Below are positions 6,966-12,773 of a stretch of DNA of 14,445 nt, piece by piece; position 1 is the stretch's first letter; each line of letters opens with the position of its first letter. The translations under genes were made by a program, and so were the position numbers. The notes below the pieces were generated by a model. It searched no databases and had not been told where the DNA came from. It saw nothing but the letters and a program-made list of their open reading frames with translations. Source of the stretch: CAZDHT01 sp964505325 (GTDB lineage Bacteria; Planctomycetota; PUPC01); assembly GCA_964505325.1 (NCBI GenBank), contig CAZDHT010000126.1, forward strand, positions 1 through 14,445, read 5' to 3'.

Positions 6966-7388
6966 TTAGCCCGGCTGGCGACTTGCCTTCTCGAACAATG
7001 TCTTGAGTTGCGCCGGCGTCAGCATGTCAGACTTCGGCTTCTCCGTGGGGAACGGCCGAAGCTGGGAATAGAGCAGGTCCCACTTGCAGTGCCGGCCGGC
7101 CAGAAATTGGAAATCGCCCTCGAACCGGTTCCTGGTCGACGTCCGTGAGCGCCGGCCGCGGTGATACGCGTAGACCAGCAGCGTCTCTTTCTTGGTGTTG
7201 AGCAGGTAGACCAGCCCCTCCCCGGTGTGGAGCTCCGAGGCCACCATGAGCCAGTCGCCGGAGCCGGAGCCTCCGCCGCCCTGTGCCTGCGCGACCATGC
7301 GTTCGCTCGTCATCCAGGAAGTAATGACAACCGCCAACAGAACGACCAGAAGCACAAGAACCGTCTTCAACAATGTCTCCACCTTCAT
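6966..7388 (-). CDS. Small single-pass membrane protein, function unknown
   Basis: This 140-residue protein starts MKVETLLKTVLVLLVVLLAV with one N-terminal transmembrane helix (about 5-24), a Gly/Ser-rich linker (37-44) and a small soluble domain: WLMVASELHTGEGLVYLLNT, then ETLLVYAYHRGRR and GDFQFLAGRHCKWDLLYSQL. The 'G.vYLlnT....LlvYay' pattern suggests small beta-rich domains found next to other planctomycete envelope genes, but I cannot name a family. An ATG further upstream at 7433 is rejected because it sits at or before the predicted transcription start; the ATG at 7388 has GGGAG eight bases upstream. It is probably the first gene of the minus-strand envelope group. Confidence 0.75.
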   Translation of the reverse strand: MKVETLLKTVLVLLVVLLAVVITSWMTSERMVAQAQGGGGSGSGDWLMVASELHTGEGLVYLLNTKKETLLVYAYHRGRRSRTSTRNRFEGDFQFLAGRHCKWDLLYSQLRPFPTEKPKSDMLTPAQLKTLFEKASRQPG

Positions 7389-7437
7389 GGGTTGGTCTCC
7401 CAAAACAAGGCCCGGATAGGGCGCCAGTGTCATGGGA

Positions 7438-7467
7438 ATTATAGCGCATCACCGCCGGTGGTGGCAA
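7438..7467 (-). promoter_or_regulatory. Sigma70-type promoter for the minus-strand envelope genes
   Basis: Read on the minus strand, TTGCCA (7467-7462) is followed by an 18-bp spacer and a perfect TATAAT (7443-7438). Transcription would begin near 7431, giving a leader of about 43 nt before the ATG at 7388. No other gene lies on this strand upstream, so it is the natural start of the five-gene minus-strand run. The IS91-like element begins somewhere between about 7468 and 7600, close upstream of the -35 box. Confidence 0.7.
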
Positions 7468-7596
7468 GTCCATTTGCAGCGCATTTTTGCCGATTGAACG
7501 AAACCGCTTCGCGGTAGTCTGGGGAGTCGTGCGTCTTCTCGCCGTTCGGATCAGCAACTGATCGCGCCGCCGAGTGCGGCTTCTGTGGTCCCATTC

Positions 7597-7602
7597 TATA
7601 CT
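7597..7602 (+). promoter_or_regulatory. Possible -10 box for the recombinase gene
   Basis: TATACT (5 of 6 matches to TATAAT) lies 60 bp before the recombinase ATG at 7662. No good -35 is seen at the expected distance, so this is a weak call. Confidence 0.3.
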
Positions 7603-7661
7603 GCTTCCGTTGAGCGTCCGCTGTGGAGGCTCGGTTCTGGCTCGTTGCAGGAGGCAGGAGG

Positions 7662-8519
7662 ATGGGTGCGTTGAGAGACCGGATGGTCCGCGTGATGGAG
7701 CTTCGGGGGTTCGCTCCGGGGACGCAAAAGGGTTACGTGAGTGCGGTGGCGGAATTGGTGCGGCACTACGGGCGGTCACCAGAGAAGACCGGTTCGGAGG
7801 AGGTGCAAGATTATCTGCTCTACCTGATGTACGAGCGGCGTCTGGAGTGGTCGACGGTGAATGTGGCGCGGGCGGCGATCCGATTCTTGTACCGGGAGGT
7901 CCTGTCCCGGCCGGAGGTGGCTTGTTCGATTCCGCCGCGGAAGACGCCGAAGCGGCTGCCGGAGGTGCTGAGCACGACGGAGGTGGAGCGGCTGTTTGCG
8001 GTCACCAAGAACCCGAAGCATCGTGTGCTGTTGATGACGGCGTATGCGGCGGGGCTGCGGGTAAGCGAGTTGGTGCGGCTGCGGGTGGCGGACCTCGACA
8101 GTTCTCGGATGATGATTCGCGTCCGGCAGGGCAAGGGACAGAAGGATCGGTACACGATTCTGTCGCGGCGGTTGCTTCGGGAGTTGCGGGTGTACTGGCG
8201 GAGCCGGCGTCCGCCGATGTGGCTCTTTCCGGGGGGCGACCCGGGCCGGCCGATGGACCGCGGGACCGCCGGCACGGTGTACCGCGAGGCCAAGCGGCGG
8301 GCGGGGATCCAGAAGGCGGGCGGCATCCATACGTTGCGGCACTGCTTCGCCACACATCTGCTCGAGGCGGGCGTGGACATCCGGACGATCCAGTTGCTGA
8401 TGGGGCACCGCTCGATCCGCTCGACCATTCGCTACGTCCAACTGACGCGCAAGACGTTCGACGGCACGCCGAGTCCGCTGGACCTTCTCGAACCCCGCGT
8501 CGCCGGGCCGGTGGAATAG
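7662..8519 (+). CDS. Tyrosine recombinase / phage-type integrase of the IS91-like element
   Basis: This 285-residue site-specific recombinase has an N-terminal SAM-like core-binding domain (about 1-90) and a C-terminal catalytic domain (about 100-270). The catalytic set is complete: Arg133 in AYAAGLRVSEL, Lys158 in QGKGQKDR, His223 and Arg226 in HTLRHCFATHLLEAG, His249 in LLMGHRS and nucleophile Tyr258 in IRYVQLT. It would cut and rejoin DNA through a 3'-phosphotyrosine link. The ATG at 7662 is chosen over the upstream in-frame GTG at 7623 because AGGAGG lies seven bases before it and the family core starts there. The stop is 9 bp before the transposase start, so the two are likely translated together. 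A role in resolving or assisting HUH transposition is inferred. Confidence 0.85.
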   Translation: MGALRDRMVRVMELRGFAPGTQKGYVSAVAELVRHYGRSPEKTGSEEVQDYLLYLMYERRLEWSTVNVARAAIRFLYREVLSRPEVACSIPPRKTPKRLPEVLSTTEVERLFAVTKNPKHRVLLMTAYAAGLRVSELVRLRVADLDSSRMMIRVRQGKGQKDRYTILSRRLLRELRVYWRSRRPPMWLFPGGDPGRPMDRGTAGTVYREAKRRAGIQKAGGIHTLRHCFATHLLEAGVDIRTIQLLMGHRSIRSTIRYVQLTRKTFDGTPSPLDLLEPRVAGPVE

Positions 8520-8528
8520 GGCGGCGCC

Positions 8529-10005
8529 ATGTCCGTCGCCTGTTCCCCTCACGCCCCCCGTGCGTCCCGGCCCCGCTGGGAGGTCGCCGACGTCTTCCGC
8601 CAGTACGGCGGGGCGTATCGGCACACCCATCGCCTGCCGCGGTCCCAGCTCGAGGTCATGCACGCCATCGAGGTCTGCCGCACGGCGTACCTCGGCGGAC
8701 ACGTGGAGCGCTGCGACGCCTGCGGCTTCGAGCGGCATGCCTACAACTCGTGCCGCGACCGCCACTGCCCCAAGTGCCAGGCTCTGGCCAAGGCCGCGTG
8801 GCTCGAAGCCCGGAAGGCCGACCTGCTCGACGTGGACTACTTCCACGTGGTCTTCACGCTCCCGCACGCGGTCAATCCCGTCGGACTCCGGAACAAGAAG
8901 ACCGTCTTCGACCTCTTGTTCCGTGCGGCCGCCGATACGCTCCAAACGTTCGCCGCCAATCCCCGCCGACGGCCTCGGCGGAAAGCTCGGCTTCACCGCC
9001 GTCCTGCACACCTGGAACCAACAACTCCGCGATCACTTCCACCTGCACTGCCTCGTCCCCGCCGGGGCACTCGCACCCGACCGTTCGCGCTGGATACACG
9101 CACACAACGCCTTCCTCTTCCCCGTCAAGGCGCTCTCGAAGGTCTTTCGCGGCAAGTTCATCGCCTCGCTGAATCAGGCCTTCACCGGCGGGCGGCTTCG
9201 GTTCCTCGGCACCGCGGCCCCGCTCGGCACGCCCGCGGGATTCGGGCAACTGATCAGCAGCCTGTGGAAGAAGCCCTGGGTCGTCTACGCCAAGAAGCCG
9301 TTCGCCGGACCGAACACCGTTCTCGACTACCTCGGACGCTACACCCATCGCGTCGCCATCGACAACCACCGCATCACCCGAATCCACCACGGCTCCGTCT
9401 CCTTCACCTATCGAGACCGCACCGACCGGAACCAGAAAAAGACGCTCACCCTGCCCGCACCCGAGTTCATCCGACGCTTCCTCCTCCACGTCCTGCCAAA
9501 AGGCTACGTCCGCATCCGACACTTCGGCTTCCTCGCCAGCCGAGCCAAAGGCAAAGACCTGCCACGGTGCCGCGAACTGCTCGGCATGCCGCCGCAGACG
9601 CCGCCCCCCGCCGCTCGGCCCACCCGGCACGCATTGCTCGAACTCCTCGGCCTCGACTTCACCACCTGCCCCCACTGCCAACGCGGCACCATGCACCGCG
9701 TGGCCGACCTGCCTCCTCTCGATCGCCGCCGCAACGCAGAGACCCGCGGGCTGCCTTCACAGACACGATACCTGACGAGGAACCCCATGCCCATCTGTCC
9801 GTTCTGGTTGCTGGCGGAACCTCCCCGGCCCCTTCTACGCCATCTCCCTCGCTTCAACGGCCGTCACCCCGCTTCCCATGCCCCCCGTTCCTTCACCGGG
9901 CCGCTCAACTCCGCCGATCCCCCGCCGACAAGTGCACCGCGTTGCTCGCTCCACCAACCGCCCTGCACAATCACCCTACTGCGCCGGCCGTTTCAATCCC
10001 CATAG
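8529..10005 (+). pseudogene. IS91-family HUH transposase, frameshifted
   Basis: The first about 145 residues (frame of 8529) carry the IS91 N-terminal zinc finger: RCDACGFERH and SCRDRHCPKCQ (Cys62, 65, 75, 80, 83), then DYFHVVFTLPH. The match leaves this frame near 8961-8978 and resumes one base later in the frame of the stop at 10005, as LGGKLGFTAVLHTWNQQLRD. There follow the metal-binding HUH motif HFHLH (9034-9048), the paired catalytic tyrosines in YLGRYTHRVAI (codons at 9328 and 9340) and a C-terminal CPHCQRGTM zinc knuckle. Removing one C restores a single frame of normal length. The cause could be a mutation, a sequencing error or +1 slippage at CCCC (8961-8964). The first frame stays open to 10289 only because the region is GC-rich; that tail is not protein-like. 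Confidence 0.8.
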
Positions 10006-10049
10006 CTCAACCCGACCGCATCCCGTCCGCGCGGCTTCGTTCAACGCGA

Positions 10050-10083
10050 TCTTATCCGCAATGCTCTCGCACTACGGATAAGA
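10050..10083. repeat. 34-nt near-perfect palindrome, candidate IS91 origin-end hairpin
   Basis: The outer arms TCTTATCCG (10050-10058) and CGGATAAGA (10075-10083) are perfect reverse complements. The inside continues with one A-T pair and TGC/GCA around a TCTC loop, giving 13 paired positions of 15. It begins 45 bp after the transposase stop. IS91-family origin ends typically hold a strong hairpin just downstream of the transposase, so this is a good candidate for the recognition hairpin or for a terminator. Confidence 0.6.
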
Positions 10084-10115
10084 CCCTTTACATATTGCGA
10101 AAAGCGGTGACAGGT

Positions 10116-10132
10116 CGGCAGCAAAGCTGCCG
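10116..10132. repeat. 7-bp stem hairpin downstream of the transposase
   Basis: CGGCAGC (10116-10122) and GCTGCCG (10126-10132) pair perfectly around AAA. It is followed by GGGAGTTTTCCCC, so on the plus strand it could act as a terminator-like element for the transposase transcript or as part of the IS end. Confidence 0.45.
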
Positions 10133-10199
10133 TGGGAGTTTTCCCCGTTTCCCCACCTTACGTCGCCTCCGCATCATGGGACGCGGCACTCGGTTGACG

Positions 10200-10240
10200 C
10201 GGCGCTTCTCAAGGCGGCTGAAGCCTGGGGATAAGCGCCG
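10200..10240. repeat. Imperfect long hairpin upstream of asnS
   Basis: CGGCGCTT (10200-10207) and AAGCGCCG (10233-10240) are perfect 8-bp reverse complements. Inside them AGGC (10212-10215) pairs with GCCT (10223-10226). The rest of 10006-10285 holds no gene I can support. It may be an IS end, a terminator or a leader structure. Confidence 0.4.
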
Positions 10241-10291
10241 TGAACGGGCTTCTTCGGGCGGTAAAGTGGGGATGATTCAGGCGAAATGACC

Positions 10292-10320
10292 TTGCCGTCC
10301 CAGGGCGATTCCGATATTCT
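10292..10320 (+). promoter_or_regulatory. Possible asnS promoter
   Basis: TTGCCG (10292-10297), a 17-bp spacer and TATTCT (10315-10320) fit a moderate sigma70-type promoter (4 of 6 matches in each box). Transcription would start near 10327, downstream of the in-frame ATG at 10286, which supports the ATG at 10409 as the asnS start and puts the 15-bp repeats in the 5' leader. Confidence 0.4.
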
Positions 10321-10333
10321 GTGCGAAGGCCCC

Positions 10334-10393
10334 GAGAATCAAGGCACCGAGAATCAAGGCGCCGAGAATGCAGGCACCGGGAATGCGGGTGCA
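10334..10393 (+). repeat. Four imperfect 15-bp tandem repeats in the asnS leader
   Basis: Units are GAGAATCAAGGCACC (10334), GAGAATCAAGGCGCC (10349), GAGAATGCAGGCACC (10364) and GGGAATGCGGGTGCA (10379). They end 15 bp before the asnS ATG and keep its reading frame, encoding E-N-Q-G-T-like pentapeptides if translated from the ATG at 10286. No T-box signature or anticodon-matching stem was seen. Confidence 0.8.
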
Positions 10394-10408
10394 GGTAAGG
10401 AGCGAAGG

Positions 10409-11818
10409 ATGCGGAGTTTCGACCCGAAAGAGAGGGTCAAGGCGCTTCTGGCGCGGAGGGATTTCGGCGCCGCGGTGACGGTTCAGGGCTGGCTGCGCAC
10501 CCGCCGCGATTCCAAGGGCGGGTTCTCATTCCTCGACATCAACGACGGCTCCTGTCTGAAGGGCATCCAGGTGATTGCCGAGGAGTCGCTGCCGAACTAC
10601 GAGAGCGAGGTGAAGCGCCTGTGCACCGGGTGCTGTGTGCGCGCGGAGGGCGAGCTGCGGCAGTCGCCGGGCAAGGGGCAGGCGGTGGAGATTCTCGCTC
10701 GCAAGCTGGACGTGGTCGGCTGGGTGGAACAGCCGGAGAAGTATCCGCTCTCGAAGAAGCGCCACACGATGGAATACCTCCGCGAGGTGGCCCATCTCCG
10801 GGCGCGGTCGAACACGATCGGCGCCGTGGCGCGCGTTCGCAACTGTCTGGCCGCCGCCATCCACGAGTTCTTCCAGAGCCGCGGATTCCTGTACCTGCAC
10901 GCGCCCATCATCACGGCCAGCGACTGCGAGGGGGCGGGTGAGATGTTTACCGTGTCCGCGCTCGACCTCGACCACCCGCCCAAGCGGCCGGATGGCTCGG
11001 TCGACTACGGGCAGGACTTCTTCGGCCGGCGCACCTCGCTGACGGTGAGCGGGCAACTCTCGGCGGAGAGCTACGCCTGCGCGCTCACCAACGTCTACAC
11101 CTTCGGGCCGACGTTCCGCGCCGAGAACTCGAACACCTCGCGCCACCTCGCCGAGTTCTGGATGATCGAGCCCGAGATGGCGTTCTGCGACCTCGACGGG
11201 GACATGGACCTCGCCGAGGCGCTGATCAAGCACATGTTCCGCGCCGCGCTCGAACGGTGCCCCGAGGACATGGCCTTCTTCAACCAATGGATCGACAAGA
11301 CCGCCATCGAGACGCTCGAACACATCGTCGACAGCGAGTTCGAGCGTATCACCTACACCGAGGCGGTCGACATCCTCGCCGCCTGCGGCGAGACGTTCGA
11401 GTTCCCCGTCGAATGGGGCGCCGACCTCCAGAGCGAGCACGAACGCTATCTGACCGAGAAGCACTTCAAGCGGCCGGTCATCGTTCGGGACTACCCGAAG
11501 GAGATCAAGGCGTTTTACATGCGGCTGAACGACGACGAGAAGACCGTCGCCGCGATGGACGTGCTGGTGCCGAAGACCGGGGAGATCGTCGGCGGCAGTC
11601 AGCGCGAGGAGCGCCGCGACGTGCTCGAGCGGCGCATGCGGGAATGCGGCCTGAATCCGGAGGATTATTGGTGGTATCTCGATCTCCGGCGCTACGGGAC
11701 GGTGCCGCACGCCGGCTTCGGCCTCGGGTTCGAGCGGACCGTGCAGTTTGTGACCGGCATGACGAACATCCGGGACGTGATCCCTTATCCCCGCACGCCG
11801 AAGTCCGCCGAGTTCTAG
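10409..11818 (+). CDS. asnS: Asparaginyl-tRNA synthetase
   Basis: This 469-residue class II (IIb) aminoacyl-tRNA synthetase charges tRNA-Asn with asparagine in the cytoplasm. An N-terminal OB-fold anticodon-binding domain (about 20-105: VTVQGWLRTRRDSKGGFSFL) is followed by the catalytic domain: LYLHAPIITASDCEGAGEMF, TVSGQLSAE, motif 2 with FRAENSNTSRHLAEFWMIEP (Arg237), and motif 3 GFGLGFERTVQFVTGMTNIR (Arg443) near the C-terminus, ending PYPRTPKSAEF. Length is normal for the family. AAGGAG lies six bases before the ATG at 10409, and the OB fold begins soon after, so this start is preferred to the ATG at 10286, which would add 41 repeat-rich residues. It is not an AspRS: it lacks the large GAD insertion and has the AsnRS-type short form. 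Confidence 0.95.
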   Translation: MRSFDPKERVKALLARRDFGAAVTVQGWLRTRRDSKGGFSFLDINDGSCLKGIQVIAEESLPNYESEVKRLCTGCCVRAEGELRQSPGKGQAVEILARKLDVVGWVEQPEKYPLSKKRHTMEYLREVAHLRARSNTIGAVARVRNCLAAAIHEFFQSRGFLYLHAPIITASDCEGAGEMFTVSALDLDHPPKRPDGSVDYGQDFFGRRTSLTVSGQLSAESYACALTNVYTFGPTFRAENSNTSRHLAEFWMIEPEMAFCDLDGDMDLAEALIKHMFRAALERCPEDMAFFNQWIDKTAIETLEHIVDSEFERITYTEAVDILAACGETFEFPVEWGADLQSEHERYLTEKHFKRPVIVRDYPKEIKAFYMRLNDDEKTVAAMDVLVPKTGEIVGGSQREERRDVLERRMRECGLNPEDYWWYLDLRRYGTVPHAGFGLGFERTVQFVTGMTNIRDVIPYPRTPKSAEF

Positions 11819-11826
11819 CCGGGGAG

Positions 11827-11848
11827 CCCGACTACTCGGGTTCGCGAA
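11827..11848 (+). promoter_or_regulatory. Small hairpin between asnS and the hydrolase gene
   Basis: CCCGA-CTAC-TCGGG (11827-11840) forms a perfect 5-bp stem and is followed at once by the self-complementary TTCGCGAA (11841-11848), directly ahead of the GGAGG of the next gene. There is no T-run, so it is not a clear terminator; it may limit access to the ribosome site. Confidence 0.35.
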
Positions 11849-11858
11849 CGGAGGTGCT

Positions 11859-12718
11859 ATGAGCGAGTCAAACCAGGCCGGAGAAGCATTTGAGATCCCT
11901 GGAGCCGAGGGCGAACTCATCCGCGGCAACGTGCATCTGCCGACGGATGACCGCGGGGGCAAGCTCCCGCTGCTGCTGGTCCTCCACGGCTTCAAGGGAT
12001 ACAAGGATTACGGGTTCTTCCCTCATCTGACGCAGCGCCTGGCCGACGGCGGCGTGGCAGCCGTCCGGTTCAACTTCTCTCACAGCGGGATCGACGAAGA
12101 TCCCTCCACGTTCGGGCGGCCGGACCTGTTCGAGCGGGACACGTGGTCGAAGCAACTGGCCGACGTCCAGGCGGTGATCGCGGCGGCCCCCCTGCTGCCG
12201 CACACGGACCGAATGGATCTGTCGCGCCTGGCGGTGCTGGGCCACAGTCGCGGCGCGGTCACCGCGCTGCTGAGCGGTGGGTCGGATGAACGGAGNNNNN
12301 NNNNNTCAGCCTGTCGGCGCCATGCAGCGCCGACAATCTCTCGGCGGACCAGAAGCAGATTCTCCGTGAGGGAGGCTACATCATCTCGCCGTCGTCCCGG
12401 ACCGGACAGGAGCTGCGGATCGGCCCCGCGCTCCAGGAAGATTTGGACCGGAACCCGGAGAAGCTCGACGTGCCGGCGGCGGTCGGCCGGATGACGGCGC
12501 CCCTGCTGATCGTGCACGGGACGGCGGACGACTCGGTGCCGGTCATCTGCGCCGAGGTCATCGCGGCCGCGTATGCCGGTCACGCCGAGATGCTGCTTCT
12601 TGACGGCGCGGGCCACACGTTCGACTGCGTCAACCCGTTCGCCGGCGCCTCGCCGGCGCTGGAGAAGCTGATCGCCGAGGTCTCGGTCTTCCTCGGGAAG
12701 CACCTGCGAGGCCAGTGA
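11859..12718 (+). CDS. Alpha/beta hydrolase (dienelactone-hydrolase-like), interrupted by assembly gap
   Basis: The 5' part (11859-12295) gives 145 residues of an alpha/beta hydrolase fold: LLLVLHGFKGYKDYGFFPHL with the oxyanion HGF, and the nucleophile elbow LGHSRGA with Ser130. Ten N follow (12296-12305), and the coding sequence resumes in another frame: SLSAPCSADN, IVHGTADDSVP (catalytic Asp near codon 12527 or 12530) and LDGAGHTFDCVNPF (His codon at 12614), ending at the stop at 12716-12718. The Ser-Asp-His triad is therefore complete, and the frame change is explained by the unknown gap length, not by a real lesion. Relatives are esterases or peptidase-like hydrolases of small substrates; specificity is unknown. 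GGAGG lies four bases before the ATG. It follows asnS by 40 bp and converges with the reductase gene. Confidence 0.85.
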
Positions 12719-12748
12719 AGGGGCGGGGTGCGTCTCCACGCGGCGACG

Positions 12749-12773
12749 AGTCGGCGCACCTAGTCGGCGCACC
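12749..12773. repeat. 12-bp direct repeat at the reductase stop codon
   Basis: AGTCGGCGCACC occurs at 12749-12760 and again at 12762-12773, one base apart. On the minus strand the second copy encodes the final CAD residues and the repeat spans the TAG stop (12762-12760). It looks like a small tandem duplication of the 3' end. Confidence 0.7.

Larger units (their letters stand above)
7548..10083 (+). mobile_element. IS91-like element: tyrosine recombinase plus HUH transposase
   Basis: The element contains two co-directional genes 9 bp apart, a tyrosine recombinase and an IS91-type transposase, between flanking hairpins. Limits given here run from the perfect inverted repeat GATCAG-CAA-CTGATC (7548-7562) to the end of the 34-nt palindrome (10050-10083). 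They are minimal and uncertain, because IS91-family elements have no terminal inverted repeats and make no target duplication. Known IS91 elements move by rolling-circle transposition and insert beside GAAC or CAAG. Candidate tetranucleotides downstream are CAAG at 10210 and GAAC at 10242, so the true right end may lie beyond 10083. IS91 itself carries an extra ORF upstream of its transposase, so a two-gene layout has precedent. Confidence 0.7.

Noticed and set aside
7776..9011. A 411-codon open frame on the minus strand
   Set aside because: It is antisense to the recombinase and the transposase N-terminus, where catalytic residues are all on the plus strand.
8979..10289. Continuation of the first transposase frame to 10289
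   Set aside because: After the frame change the translation is Arg/Pro-rich and matches nothing, while the neighbouring frame carries the HUH motif and catalytic tyrosines.
10334..10393. CRISPR array
   Set aside because: The four repeats are directly abutting 15-mers without spacers, and no cas gene is present.
10286..10408. T-box riboswitch ahead of asnS
   Set aside because: No T-box consensus or antiterminator-like arrangement was found; the stretch instead contains 15-bp tandem repeats.
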